From Acidimicrobiaceae bacterium (GTDB taxonomy: Bacteria; Actinomycetota; Acidimicrobiia; Acidimicrobiales; RAAP-2): a stretch of DNA of 64,000 bases. The position numbers were made by a program, and so were the translations under genes. Position 1 is the stretch's first letter. Each line of letters starts with the position of its first letter. The notes beneath the pieces are model-generated. The model was not told the DNA's origin. It was given only the letters and a program-made list of their open reading frames with translations, and searched no databases. Location: assembly GCA_027451285.1 (NCBI GenBank), contig DAIDJP010000018.1, forward strand, positions 44,259 to 108,258. Direction: 5' to 3'. Below, piece by piece: positions 9,991 through 19,395 of the stretch.

Positions 9991-11288
9991 CGGTCACCTC
10001 CGTCGATCACGCGAATGCAGGCCCCGATCGAGTCCACCGACGCGAGGTGGGCCAGGTCCTCGAGGGTCGCCAGCACGTCGCCGGTGCGCGCGACGTGGGT
10101 CACGAAGGACAGGCGCGCCTCGTCGGCGACGCCCGACTGCTCCATCGACTGGATGGAGACGCCGTGGTCGCCGAAGACCCCGGCGACGGCCGCCAGCACG
10201 CCGGGCTGGTCGAGGACGTCGAGGCTGAGATAAAAGACGCTGGCGATGTCGTTGGTGTCCACGGCGTGGAGCGTCTCGTCGATGGAGAAGGGCACGTCGT
10301 GGCGCCCGCTCACGCGATTGCGCGCCGCGTCGAGGACGTCGCCGAGCACCGCGGTGGCCGTCGGATACCCCCCGGCGCCGGGTCCGAGCCACATCAGTGG
10401 TCCGCTCTTGGCGCCTTCGACGAAGACGGCGTTCATCGCCCCGTGCACCGCGGCCAGAGGGTGCTCGAGGGGCACCATCGCCGGGTGCACCCGTCGCGAG
10501 ATCCCAGATTCCCCGACACGCTCGGCGACGCCGAGAAGCTTGATCACGTAGCCGGCGCGCCGGGCGAACTCGACGTCGATGGCGCGCACGCCGGTGATGC
10601 CCTCGCGGGTAATGACCTCGCCGAAAAGGCGCGTGCCGAAGGCGAGCGAGGAGATGATCTGGACCTTGGCCGCGGCGTCGTATCCCTCGACGTCGGCGGT
10701 CGGGTCGGCCTCGGCGTAGCCGAGCGCCTGGGCCTCGGCCAGCGCCGGCGCGTAGTCGCTGGCCTCACTGGTCATCTTGGAGAGGATGAAGTTGGTGGTG
10801 CCGTTCACGATGCCCATGACCCGCTCGATGCGCTCGCCGGCGAGCGAGCTGCGCAGCGCGCGCAGGATCGGGATCGCCCCGCCGACCGCGGCCTCGTAGA
10901 AGAGGTCGGCGCCGTGCTCGTGGGCGAGCAGAGCCAGCTCGGTGCCGGCCTCGGCCATCAGGGCCTTGTTAGCCGTCACCACCGACGTGCCGTGCGAGAG
11001 GGCGGTCTGGATGTATGTCCTCGCCGGCTCGATCCCGCCGATCACCTCGACCAGGATGTCGAGGTCCTCGCGCGCAGCGAGACCCGCGGCGTCGCTGGTG
11101 ATCAGGTCGCCCGGGATGCCGGGGCGCGCCCGAGTGGCGTCGCGCACTGCGACGCCAACGAGTTCGAGGGTGGCGGTGGCCGCGTCAACCAACGCGACGT
11201 GACGCGCCGGGTCGCTCAGCAGTTCGACCAGGGCCCCACCGACGTTTCCCGCGCCAATGACGCCGACACGCAAGACCGGTGCGTCCAT
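9987..11288 (-). CDS. hom: homoserine dehydrogenase
   Basis: A 433-residue NAD(P)-dependent enzyme reducing aspartate semialdehyde to homoserine. The Rossmann motif [13 protein letters not shown] is at the N-terminus; catalytic-domain signatures VTANKALMA (about residue 105) and [14 protein letters not shown] (about residue 155) follow. From about residue 355 there is an ACT domain ([21 protein letters not shown]), which usually mediates threonine feedback inhibition. It is transcribed between lysA and thrC, with 28 nt to lysA and a 4-nt overlap with thrC. Confidence 0.96.
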   Translation of the reverse strand: MDAPVLRVGVIGAGNVGGALVELLSDPARHVALVDAATATLELVGVAVRDATRARPGIPGDLITSDAAGLAAREDLDILVEVIGGIEPARTYIQTALSHGTSVVTANKALMAEAGTELALLAHEHGADLFYEAAVGGAIPILRALRSSLAGERIERVMGIVNGTTNFILSKMTSEASDYAPALAEAQALGYAEADPTADVEGYDAAAKVQIISSLAFGTRLFGEVITREGITGVRAIDVEFARRAGYVIKLLGVAERVGESGISRRVHPAMVPLEHPLAAVHGAMNAVFVEGAKSGPLMWLGPGAGGYPTATAVLGDVLDAARNRVSGRHDVPFSIDETLHAVDTNDIASVFYLSLDVLDQPGVLAAVAGVFGDHGVSIQSMEQSGVADEARLSFVTHVARTGDVLATLEDLAHLASVDSIGACIRVIDGGDR

Positions 11289-11316
11289 TGGACAAGGCTA
11301 ACCGGTGACAAAACGC

Positions 11317-12582
11317 CTACGCCTCGAGTCGCGCGAGGTCCTCGAAGGTCTCACGACGCAGCACCTCGCGCGCGACGCCGTCGGCCACGAAGACCACCGC
11401 CGGACGCGGCACCCGGTTGTAGTTCGAGGCCATGGAGTACCCGTAGGCCCCGGTCACCGGGGTGGCGACGAGGTCGCCCACGCCGGTCGCCTCCGGCAGC
11501 CACGCCTCGTCGATGATCACGTCGCCGCTCTCGCAGTGCTTGCCCACCAGGCGCAACGACCGGGAACGCTCCGCCAAGGGACGAGCCACGTCGAAGGCCT
11601 CGTAGCCCGATCCGTAGAGCACGGGACGCGGGTTGTCGCTCATACCGCCGTCGACGGCCATGTACGTGCGTGCCGCAACGGGCTTGACGGTGCCGACTCG
11701 ATAAAGGGTGAGAGCTGCCGACGCCACGATCGATCGTCCGGGCTCGGCGAGCAGTCGCGTCGTGGCCAGTCCCGCCTCGGCCGCCGCGGCGCGCAGCGTC
11801 CGGCCCCACTCGGTGAGACTTGGTGCGCTCTCGCCCTCGACGTAGGCGACGCCGAGCCCGCCGCCGATGCAGACCTCATCGAAGCTGTCACCACGGGTGA
11901 AGTCGGCGAGGATCCGCAGCGTCGCCACGAAGCCGTCGAGCTCGAAGATCTGCGAACCGATGTGCGCGTGCACCCCGTGCAAGGTCACGCCGGGTATCGA
12001 GCGCAACTCTTCGATCGCGCGCCGCGCGTCGCCCGAGGACAGTGAGAAGCCGAACTTCGAATCCTCTTGACCGGTGCGGATGAACTCGTGGGTGTGCGCC
12101 TCGACCCCCGGGGTCACCCGAACGAGACACGACACAGGCCGCGTTGCCGACACGAGACCCCTCAATCGGGCGATCTCGTCAAAGTTGTCGACGACGAGCC
12201 GGTGCACGTGCGCGTCGATCGCGGCCACCAGTTCCGCTTCGCTCTTGTTGTTGCCGTGGACGATCACGCGAGAGGCCGGCACACCGGCCCGGCGTACCAG
12301 GTCGAACTCGCCCCCGGTCGCCACGTCGACGCACAGCCCTTCCTCGTGGGCGAGACGAGCCATCGCCCCGCACAGGAAAGACTTCGTGGCGAAGGCGACC
12401 CCGTCGTCGAAGGCCGCGGCGGCCTCGGCGGCCCGCGCGCGCAGGGTCGCCTCGTCATAGACGAACAGCGGCGTGCCGTAGGTCGCGGCGAGCTCGGTCA
12501 GTGAGACTCCGCCCACCACCACGTCGCCCTCGAGCACCTGCGCGGTGTCGGGCAGCAGCGTCGGCAAAAGGGGCCCGGCCAT
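11317..12582 (-). CDS. lysA: diaminopimelate decarboxylase
   Basis: A 421-residue fold-type III PLP decarboxylase making lysine from meso-diaminopimelate. The PLP lysine is in GVAFATKSFLCGAMARL, the HGNNKSEAEL segment lies near residue 109, the Gly-rich phosphate-binding CIGGGLGVAYVEG in the middle, and the catalytic GKHCESGD motif near residue 350. It heads the lysA-hom-thrC minus-strand unit. A second LysA-like gene is at 58844-60130. Its position beside hom, as in other actinobacteria, marks this copy as the likely biosynthetic lysA. Confidence 0.94.
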   Translation of the reverse strand: MAGPLLPTLLPDTAQVLEGDVVVGGVSLTELAATYGTPLFVYDEATLRARAAEAAAAFDDGVAFATKSFLCGAMARLAHEEGLCVDVATGGEFDLVRRAGVPASRVIVHGNNKSEAELVAAIDAHVHRLVVDNFDEIARLRGLVSATRPVSCLVRVTPGVEAHTHEFIRTGQEDSKFGFSLSSGDARRAIEELRSIPGVTLHGVHAHIGSQIFELDGFVATLRILADFTRGDSFDEVCIGGGLGVAYVEGESAPSLTEWGRTLRAAAAEAGLATTRLLAEPGRSIVASAALTLYRVGTVKPVAARTYMAVDGGMSDNPRPVLYGSGYEAFDVARPLAERSRSLRLVGKHCESGDVIIDEAWLPEATGVGDLVATPVTGAYGYSMASNYNRVPRPAVVFVADGVAREVLRRETFEDLARLEA

Positions 12583-12642
12583 GGATCAACACTACGGGCT
12601 GGCCCCGGGAGGCGAAGACTACGACCAGTAGTCTGGAAGTGC

Positions 12643-12717
12643 GCCCTCGTAGCTCAGGGGATAGAGCATTGGCCTCCGAAGCCATGTGCGCAGGTTCGAA
12701 TCCTGCCGGGGGCACCA
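12643..12717 (+). tRNA. tRNA-Arg (anticodon CCG), CCA encoded
   Basis: A complete cloverleaf folds by eye. Acceptor arm GCCCTCG pairs with CGGGGGC (12707-12713, one T-G pair). The D arm GCTC/GAGC follows. The anticodon loop CTCCGAA carries CCG at 12676-12678, and the T arm GCAGG-TTCGAAT-CCTGC is perfect. The discriminator base is A and CCA is encoded at 12715-12717. It reads the arginine codon CGG. The 3' end is a classical integration target and faces a cassette of unusual composition. Confidence 0.95.
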
Positions 12718-13062
12718 CCACTGATGACGATAAATGGAGAGTCGGCGCTGCGGCACTTGAACGTTCAGCAGTCTTCGAGCCAAGTCCGCACCCACGGAGA
12801 AATTACACCAGAGCGAACTCCGCGCCCCCTGTGACTTCAAATCCGAGTGACCAGCGAGCTGACCACCCCGCGTCACCACTCCCCGACACGGCCATCGATG
12901 ACGTCATAACAGCACCAGGCGGAGGTGGGGGATTCCAAGGACAAGGCCGTGGACCCTAAGCGGACATTGCCTGCGACACTGAGATTGCGAGAACTCCGCC
13001 CTTGGCACCTCCACCGGGTGTCCCGGTCTGTCGCCACATGCGAGAGACCTACGAGTTCATGT
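12718..13062. other. gene-free stretch between tRNA-Arg and the unknown cassette
   Basis: About 345 bases without a convincing gene. The short frames here are poorly supported and overlap on both strands. The base composition is less GC-rich than the flanks. No integrase fragment or repeat of the tRNA 3' end is visible. It may hold the 3' end of the minus-strand cassette transcript or decayed sequence. Confidence 0.5.
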
Positions 13063-14409
13063 TCACAGCCCGCGGACGGTCCTGCGCGGCCCAGCAGCGC
13101 GCGATCGAAGATACGCGAGCACCATTGTTTCGCCGTCGGCGGTTAAGGCAATCGTGTGAGGCGTTGACTCCCGTGAGGTGCCAAACTCCCACGTCGCCTG
13201 CACCTCATCAATGACAGTGAACAACCGCCACCAGCGAAGCGGGCGATGGACGGCGAATGAGACATCGGCCACCGTGATGAGGCTGCCCGCCGTCGACCAA
13301 CCCTGCGCAATGAGTATCGGTGCGACATCAGCTACGAGTTGTCGCGTCTCAACACGACCCTGGAGGAGACGTAGACCCACCAACTCGGTCACCGCACCAG
13401 TGAACTCTTCCCCGTCCTCGGTCTCAGACGCAACCTGCTCCCACAGACGATCCGCAGAGGCGAGGAGCTCGACGCCGCGGGCCGTGGCATACAACCGTCG
13501 ACCGCGGCGCCGAAGCAGCCGAAGGCGGTTCGCCGCGTCGCGCAGCGTCGAGAGCTCGTATACATCGGCCTCTGACCGTGGCGGCTTCTCCCAGTTCCAC
13601 CAACCAAAACGTTCCACCGCGGCCAGTACTGTCTCTCGCGCGAGATAGTGGTTCTGAGTCAACTCAGCACCACCAGGCTGCGCGGCGAGCTCCAGCAGCC
13701 AGCGCACCGGGGCCACCGCATCGCCTGGATTGGAGGGTGGATGGATGGGATTCAATAGGCTGTTCGCCACCTTTGATCGCCACGCGTGGTGCTGAGGGTG
13801 ACGCGCAGCGCTGATCCAGGTCCCGACCCGTTCAGTCGTGACGAGGCCGGCGAGGGTCTGACCAGGCGGCAGGTCGAGCGGCCGGCTGAGCACCGCCTTG
13901 GTAATGGCAACAGCCTTGGCCTGCCAGCGTGGCGCGCCGGGGACCAGATTCCCAGCGGCGACGGAGTCGCCCAGTGCACGCTCGACTGTCTCTAGGGCAC
14001 GCGCCTCATCTAAACCCATGATCGACCCCCACGCGAGCATCGCCGTGTCTGGCGGTTCCACCCCGGATTTTTTCTGTGCAGACCGGAAGGCGGCGACACC
14101 CTTTGCGTGACTTTGAACCCACGCGGTGAGTACCGCACTTGTCGTCGCAGAGCGCGCCACCTCCGCCAGGTGCTTCAGACCCAGCTCGTCCATCAGCAGC
14201 GCCGTGGCCTCGATCAACTCTGGCCACTCGTCGTCCGGGTAGTCGCGAGGCAGACGCCACCAGAGGAATTCCTGGAGTGCCGCCTGATAGATCATGTCCA
14301 CGCCTTCGCCCGCGGTCAGACTTCCCGCGGCCGCCCGCGCAGCCATGTTCAGATCGGGACGGTGAACCGTTATCCGGCGCACGGCGCGATCGACCTCTTC
14401 ACCGCTCAT
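13063..14409 (-). CDS. conserved actinobacterial protein of unknown function
   Basis: A 448-residue soluble protein that I do not recognise functionally. The C-terminal half contains a winged-helix-looking module: READV-like ADVYELSTLRDAANRLRLL, then RRGRRLYATARGVELLAS, then LVGLRLLQGRVETRQLV. This resembles the C-terminal part of some actinobacterial hypothetical and pRiA4b ORF-3-associated proteins (recollection, low certainty). No catalytic motif, membrane segment or signal peptide is visible. It is the last gene of a three-gene minus-strand cassette, and its ATG overlaps the previous stop by 4 nt (ATGA). Third-position GC looks lower than in the housekeeping genes, which suggests transfer. 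Confidence 0.75.
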   Translation of the reverse strand: MSGEEVDRAVRRITVHRPDLNMAARAAAGSLTAGEGVDMIYQAALQEFLWWRLPRDYPDDEWPELIEATALLMDELGLKHLAEVARSATTSAVLTAWVQSHAKGVAAFRSAQKKSGVEPPDTAMLAWGSIMGLDEARALETVERALGDSVAAGNLVPGAPRWQAKAVAITKAVLSRPLDLPPGQTLAGLVTTERVGTWISAARHPQHHAWRSKVANSLLNPIHPPSNPGDAVAPVRWLLELAAQPGGAELTQNHYLARETVLAAVERFGWWNWEKPPRSEADVYELSTLRDAANRLRLLRRRGRRLYATARGVELLASADRLWEQVASETEDGEEFTGAVTELVGLRLLQGRVETRQLVADVAPILIAQGWSTAGSLITVADVSFAVHRPLRWWRLFTVIDEVQATWEFGTSRESTPHTIALTADGETMVLAYLRSRAAGPRRTVRGL

Positions 14410-15608
14410 GAGTTACCACCGCCCGGTCTCTCGATGACGCGCCTCAGCGTCGGGACCATCTGCTCGTCGCTGATGTCGACGCCAGTGAGCATCTGGCATC
14501 GTCGGCGCAAGTGTGACTGATAAATACCAGGGCGATCCGCCGCCAGAAAGACATCGAGCGCCAGCTCCCGACGTCCCGTGCGAAGCGCGGAGTCGGCCAT
14601 GGCCACGACGGGTATCCAGTGTTCACTGCCGAGCCGAGTCGCCACCTCGACGTACCGGGAGATCCGCTGGCTTGCGACGGCGAGCCAGGCGAGCTGCTGG
14701 CGTGCTTCGTCTGCCTGGTAGTCGAGGTGGTGGGATGCACACTCAGCGGCCAAACTAGCGAGACATCCCTCGACGACTTCAATATGGTCACCCGGAATGT
14801 TTCGCCAGGGACGCGTCTCATCCTCGTAGTCCAACGCGTAGGGCTCGAAAACAACGAGGTCGCAGAGGTCAGCCCAGTAGTCCTCACTCCGTATTTCCGC
14901 CGCCGACCAGTCGATCCCCAGGTAGGTTTGCCACGCGTCAACCCGCAATTCGCTTATGTTGCCGTGAGAGTCATCGCTGCGGTCGGCCAGCTCTAATCCT
15001 GCGGTGTGAAAAGCCCGGTACAGCGCCAGTCGCTGCGCCACGCTCAGCGAAGGCTGGTCGAGTTTGCACAATCGTTCGTGCACGCGGTCAACAGCGGCGA
15101 AACTCTTGTATTTGGAGATGACGTCCCTTACTTCGACGTGGCGGCGAAAGGACCTGTAGTAGAGACCTGGATCGACTGGGAAAGTGTTCCAATGGCCGTA
15201 ACGGGAGCGCCGCACAAGCCGCATCCTCGGTGTCTCGACCATGGCGGGTGTCATGGCCCGTCCCTCCACCCAACGTTCGCTCACCTTCTTCCTCGCCTTA
15301 ACCAGCACTCGTGTATCAGCAAGCATCTCTGACGTGGCGAGGTCGGCCGGCCCAAGACCAGCCTCTTCAAACCTGGAGCGCAGATCGTCAAGATGGCTCA
15401 GCTTCGACTCCGCATCTCGCCGACCGCCGATGTGACTCCGCATCTCGCCCAAAAAATAATCTTCGAGATTGTCCAGACTCTCGGCGTGGTCAGCGACAGC
15501 AACGGCGGCGAACCAGAGATCCCAGTAACTCCAGGAACGCCCTCCTAACTCTTTCCACGGCTCCGGTCCGAACACGGGCGGCTTCCGAGGCGTGCCGGTA
15601 CTCACCAC
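14406..15608 (-). CDS. hypothetical protein, middle gene of the tRNA-adjacent cassette
   Basis: A 400-residue protein rich in Trp, Arg and acidic residues, without recognisable domain motifs, membrane segments or signal peptide. The N-terminal part has PEPWKELGGRSWSYWDLW, and the centre is helical-looking with many Arg/Glu repeats (residues 65-130). It overlaps the next gene by 4 nt (ATGA) and the preceding small frame by 7 nt, so all three are probably co-translated. Codon use is less GC-biased than in neighbouring housekeeping genes. Function unknown; a partner of the 448-residue protein is the only contextual inference. Confidence 0.7.
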   Translation of the reverse strand: MVSTGTPRKPPVFGPEPWKELGGRSWSYWDLWFAAVAVADHAESLDNLEDYFLGEMRSHIGGRRDAESKLSHLDDLRSRFEEAGLGPADLATSEMLADTRVLVKARKKVSERWVEGRAMTPAMVETPRMRLVRRSRYGHWNTFPVDPGLYYRSFRRHVEVRDVISKYKSFAAVDRVHERLCKLDQPSLSVAQRLALYRAFHTAGLELADRSDDSHGNISELRVDAWQTYLGIDWSAAEIRSEDYWADLCDLVVFEPYALDYEDETRPWRNIPGDHIEVVEGCLASLAAECASHHLDYQADEARQQLAWLAVASQRISRYVEVATRLGSEHWIPVVAMADSALRTGRRELALDVFLAADRPGIYQSHLRRRCQMLTGVDISDEQMVPTLRRVIERPGGGNS

Positions 15609-15892
15609 CCGTCTCCTATACGCTCAATCCGCAAACCCGATTCTTCGCCAAGATGAAAAAAGGGGTGGCGTTGAAGTGTGCCCTCGTCTTCGGCGTTCGT
15701 CCACCCCCACCCATTTGCGGGGTCCCCTTCGTTGAAACTCTCCGAATATAGAGGCACACCGGAGGGACCGTCGCCAGGTGTGCCGCACCAACGGATTCCA
15801 CCGTGAAGCGCGACGAACATGATGTCGCCCGTGTGATCCCCTTCAAATTGGATGTACCCAGACATCTCGAGGTCGACTCTGCCTCGTACCAC
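15602..15892 (-). CDS. small hypothetical protein, first gene of the cassette
   Basis: A 96-residue frame from a GTG start; an ATG ten codons in (MSGYIQFEGD) is an alternative. The composition is protein-like, with FVALHGGIRWCGTPGDGP, many Gly and Trp residues and a single Cys. It overlaps the 400-residue gene by 7 nt, consistent with coupling. No family recognised. It could be a truncated remnant, because the next 200 bases upstream hold no gene, but no frameshift is visible. Confidence 0.5.
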   Translation of the reverse strand: MVRGRVDLEMSGYIQFEGDHTGDIMFVALHGGIRWCGTPGDGPSGVPLYSESFNEGDPANGWGWTNAEDEGTLQRHPFFHLGEESGLRIERIGDGW

Positions 15893-16111
15893 GTAGACCC
15901 TCTAAACCTTCCGTCACCTCGCCACGAGGATTCATTCGACTCGGCGCCTCTTTTCTAGCATCGGACCGTTTCAGGGAGTGAGGCGAGGAACTCAGCGCCC
16001 ATCCCTCGTCGAAAGATCCCGCCCTCGGGCTTCGCGCCTCGCACGCATTCTCACGACGGGTACCCGAACCACTCACTACGGCCGGTTCTGTCGGCGCGCC
16101 TCGTCCACGAG

Positions 16112-16684
16112 TCAGGGGGTGAGCGAGGAATCGTTGCCGTCGGTGGACGGATGGCGCCCACGAGCGGCCATCGCTACGGGGATGACGTCGGCGAGACCCA
16201 CCACCAGCGGTGTGGGCAACGCGTCGGGAGCGAACCACCCGAGCTCGTAGATCTCGCCGTTCGCCACGAAAGTGGGAGCGGTGTCATCTGACTGTGCGGC
16301 GAAGCACACGTCAAGATGCGCCATAGGCGCATCCACCGTGCGACAGGTGTAGGACGACAGGTTGGCCTCGACGGGACGTGACGCGAAACGCGCCGCGAGC
16401 GACGTCTCCTCGAACAACTCCCGTGTGGCGGCCTCGAGCAGGCTGGCGTCCACGGCGTCGACGTGCCCGCCGAGCGGGCCCCACTGCTCGTAGCGGCGAT
16501 GGCGCGCGAGCAACACCATCCCCGACGCATCGACGACGAGGACGCTGGCCACGAGATGAAGGTCGTGACGGTCGTCTGATTCGAGAAGACATCGAGCGAC
16601 TGCCCACGTCGACTCGCGGCCGGCGGGCGCAGGCATGGCGCCGAGCAGGGCCGCCGCGAACTCCCACTGGTCAGTCTGGCGCAC
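16112..16684 (-). CDS. Nudix hydrolase-family protein
   Basis: About 190 residues from the GTG at 16684; the longer frame to 16822 would run inside the upstream flavin reductase gene, so this start is preferred. The Nudix box region reads GGHVDAVDASLLEAATRELF, followed by EETS. The first box Glu is replaced by Asp and there is one extra residue before the REL..EE core, so the box is slightly degenerate. The product would hydrolyse a nucleoside diphosphate-linked compound, substrate unknown. The preceding gene encodes a flavin reductase-like protein on the same strand, 19 nt away. Confidence 0.82.
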   Translation of the reverse strand: MRQTDQWEFAAALLGAMPAPAGRESTWAVARCLLESDDRHDLHLVASVLVVDASGMVLLARHRRYEQWGPLGGHVDAVDASLLEAATRELFEETSLAARFASRPVEANLSSYTCRTVDAPMAHLDVCFAAQSDDTAPTFVANGEIYELGWFAPDALPTPLVVGLADVIPVAMAARGRHPSTDGNDSSLTP

Positions 16685-16703
16685 GTCCTGATGGTACGCA
16701 GTG

Positions 16704-17261
16704 TCACTGCTGCACGCGTCGCACCGGCCCGAGGCCGGAGAAGGTTCCTCCCTCGAGGAAGAAGACGGGGGCCAGTCGGCCGTATTGATCGAGTGGCGTT
16801 CCCTCCGTGCAGCGCGGGTCAATCAACGCCGCCACAACGCGGCCGAAGATGAACACCTCGTCGCCGTAGACCTTCACGTCATCGAGCGTGCATTCGAGAT
16901 GCGCCGGGCACTCCTCGATCAGCGGCGCGGCCACGTTGCTCGCGGCAACCACCGTGAGGCCGCTCTCGCGAAGGCGCTGGTCACCGTGCAGGTCTGACAA
17001 TGCCCAGGCCCGCGCCGCGAGAGACTCGGAGAGCACGTTGATCACGAACTCCCCGGTCTCTCGCACGTTGGCGTACGTCACGTGAGTGACGTTGCAGCCA
17101 AAGGCGACGATGGGTCCGGTGAAAGCGACCATCGTCACCCAGCTCTTGGGAGCCACGTTGGGGTACCCCTGCGCGTCGTGGGTGGAGACAAGGACGATTT
17201 GACCGGCCAGCATCGAGGGATGCCACTCGTACTTGTCGAGGGGCAGCGCTACCTTCACCAT
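16704..17261 (-). CDS. flavin reductase-like domain protein
   Basis: A 185-residue protein of the flavin reductase-like (FMN-binding split barrel) family. Typical features are VLVSTHDAQGYPNVAPKSWV near the N-terminus and the ETGEFVINVLSE segment in the middle, where the flavin-binding barrel closes. Such proteins reduce free FMN/FAD with NAD(P)H or bind F420/flavin for a partner oxygenase. No monooxygenase lies next to it, so its partner is unknown. Length and start (ATG) are normal. Confidence 0.88.
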   Translation of the reverse strand: MVKVALPLDKYEWHPSMLAGQIVLVSTHDAQGYPNVAPKSWVTMVAFTGPIVAFGCNVTHVTYANVRETGEFVINVLSESLAARAWALSDLHGDQRLRESGLTVVAASNVAAPLIEECPAHLECTLDDVKVYGDEVFIFGRVVAALIDPRCTEGTPLDQYGRLAPVFFLEGGTFSGLGPVRRVQQ

Positions 17262-17370
17262 GCGTAGTCAAGCACCGAAACGCAGCCCCAGTCGGGTCCA
17301 ACGTCACTGGGCGCCGGGGGCTCGCGCGGGGGTACGGTGAGGGCAACTTGCTACATGAATCGAGGTGTCC

Positions 17371-19395
17371 ATGAACTCGATACTCCGCCACCCCAAGGCG
17401 CGTACCGTCGCAATCGTCGGCCGAGGAGGAGTGGGCAAGACCTCACTGCTCGACGCCCTCGTCGTGGCGACCGGAGGACTCAACAAGGCCGGCAGAGTCG
17501 AGGATGGCTCGACCATCGCTGGCAATGATCCGGAAGAGCGACGCCACCACACGTCGCTCGGCATCGCGATGGCCCCGGTGTGGGTAGGCGAGGACAAGCT
17601 CACTCTCCTCGACACACCCGGCTTCATCGACTTCTACGCCGAAGTCGAACGCGCGCTCGACGTCGCCGACGTGGCGCTGCTCGTAGTGGGCGCGGTGAAC
17701 GGCGTGACGAATGACACCGCGGTCCTCTGGGACCTGTGCCGTGACGCTGGCGTGCCGGTCGTCGTGTTCATCAACATGCTCGACGCCGAGCGCGCCGACT
17801 TCGAGTCCACCCTCTCAGCGCTCGAACGACTGATCGGCCCGACCCTCGCACCCCTCGAGCTGCCCATCGGCCTCGGCACCACGTTCAGCGGCGTGGTCGA
17901 CCTGCTCGCCGATGAGGCCATCACCTACTCCTCGGCGGGCACCAGCCACGGACCCGTGCCCGTCGAGCTCGCCGAGCTCGAGTCCCGCGTGCGCGCGAGC
18001 CTGCTCGAGGCCATCGTCGTGGGCGACGACTCGCTCACCGAGCGCTACCTCGAGGGCGAAACGCCCGAGATGGGCGAGCTCGAATCGGTCCTCGGGCACC
18101 TCATGGTCGAGGGCCGCATCGTGCCGGTCACCTGCGGGTCGGTCACGGCCTCGATCGGCGTCGACCGCCTGATCACCCTGCTCGACGAGATCGCGGAGAG
18201 CCGGCCGATCCCCATGTTCGAGCACGGCGAACTCGTCCACCTCGACCGCTCCCCCGACGCCGACCTGGTGTTGCGCACCTTCAAGGTCATCGTCGACCCT
18301 TACGTCGGGCGCATCGTCGTCTGCGAGGTCGTCACGGGCACCATCACCGGCGACGTCACCGTCACGAACGCGCGCACGCGCGGCGAAGAGAGGCTGCACT
18401 CACTTAGCTACCTCGTCGGCTCGAAGCTCCAGCCGACCGAACGCGCCGTGGCCGGCGACGTGGTGGCCTTCGCCAAGTTGAACAACGTGCGCGTCGGCGA
18501 CATCCTGGCCCGCCCGGCACGCGACCTGGTGGCCGTGACGGGCGCACGACGCGCCCACGCGCTGTCGGCAGCCGTAGTCGCGGCCCCGAGTGACGACGAG
18601 AAAGTCTCCACCGCCCTGCACCGCCTGGTCGAAGAGGACCCCTCCCTGGAAGTGCGACACGATCCCGTATCGCGCTCGCTCGTCGTCGACGCGATGGGCG
18701 AGATGCACCTCCAGGTCATCCAAGAGAGGCTCAAGCGCCGCTACGGCGTCGACGTCGCCTGGGCGCCACCACCCGTGGCCTACTTCGAGACCATCAAGGC
18801 AACGGCCGACGTCGAGGGACGACTCAAGAAGCAGACCGGGGGCCACGGTCAGTTCGCGGTCGTGAACGTCAAGATCGAGCCGCTCGCACCCACCGAGCCC
18901 TTCGAGTTCGTCGACGCCGTCGTTGGCGGCGCGGTACCGCGCCAGTACATCGGCGCGGTGAAGAACGGGATCGAGAAGGCGATGTCCCACGGCGGGCCGG
19001 CGGGTCAGCCGGTGATCGGCGTGCGCGCGACCCTCTACGACGGCAAGGCCCACAGCGTGGACTCCTCTGAGGCGGCCTTCGAGACGGCGGGTTCGATGGC
19101 CCTGCGCGCGGCGCTCGAAAAGTCGGGCACTGCGCTGCTCGAGCGCATCATGGCCGTCGACGTGACGGTGCCCAGCGAGCACCTCGGCGACGTGTTGACC
19201 GATCTCTCAGGACGGCGCGGGCGCGTTATCGGCACCGACCAGGACGAGCGCGGCGACACGGTGATCTCCGCTCACGTCCCCGAGGGCGAGTTGACGCGCT
19301 ACGGCCTCGAGTTGCGCGCACTCACGGGCGGGCGCGGGCGCTTCAGCGCCAGCCACCACCACTTCGCCGAGGCCCCGAAAGTGGCGTCGAAGTAA
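17371..19395 (+). CDS. EF-G-like translational GTPase paralogue (EF-G2 type)
   Basis: 674 residues with the full EF-G domain order. The ATG at 17371 has GAGG five nt upstream; a GTG two codons earlier is possible. P-loop GRGGVGKT is at residues 17-24, switch I Thr near residue 61, and DTPG at 81-84. The G4 motif is NMLD (135-138) rather than NKxD. Domain IV has the GGHGQFAVVNVKIEP segment. Actinobacteria often carry such a second EF-G-like protein beside canonical FusA; no rpsL, rpsG or tuf genes are here. It is probably a specialised or stress paralogue with weakened or altered nucleotide specificity. It abuts pyk tail to tail. Confidence 0.9.
   Translation: MNSILRHPKARTVAIVGRGGVGKTSLLDALVVATGGLNKAGRVEDGSTIAGNDPEERRHHTSLGIAMAPVWVGEDKLTLLDTPGFIDFYAEVERALDVADVALLVVGAVNGVTNDTAVLWDLCRDAGVPVVVFINMLDAERADFESTLSALERLIGPTLAPLELPIGLGTTFSGVVDLLADEAITYSSAGTSHGPVPVELAELESRVRASLLEAIVVGDDSLTERYLEGETPEMGELESVLGHLMVEGRIVPVTCGSVTASIGVDRLITLLDEIAESRPIPMFEHGELVHLDRSPDADLVLRTFKVIVDPYVGRIVVCEVVTGTITGDVTVTNARTRGEERLHSLSYLVGSKLQPTERAVAGDVVAFAKLNNVRVGDILARPARDLVAVTGARRAHALSAAVVAAPSDDEKVSTALHRLVEEDPSLEVRHDPVSRSLVVDAMGEMHLQVIQERLKRRYGVDVAWAPPPVAYFETIKATADVEGRLKKQTGGHGQFAVVNVKIEPLAPTEPFEFVDAVVGGAVPRQYIGAVKNGIEKAMSHGGPAGQPVIGVRATLYDGKAHSVDSSEAAFETAGSMALRAALEKSGTALLERIMAVDVTVPSEHLGDVLTDLSGRRGRVIGTDQDERGDTVISAHVPEGELTRYGLELRALTGGRGRFSASHHHFAEAPKVASK

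Noticed and set aside
15972..16135. Approximate direct repeat (CAGGGAGTGAGGCGAGGAA and CAGGGGGTGAGCGAGGAA)
   Set aside because: Short, imperfect, and one copy is just the 3' end of the Nudix gene; no mobile element ends or duplication pattern around it.
15843..16238. 131-codon minus-strand frame between the cassette and the Nudix gene
   Set aside because: Arg/Ser-rich, overlaps the Nudix coding end in another frame and shows no motifs.
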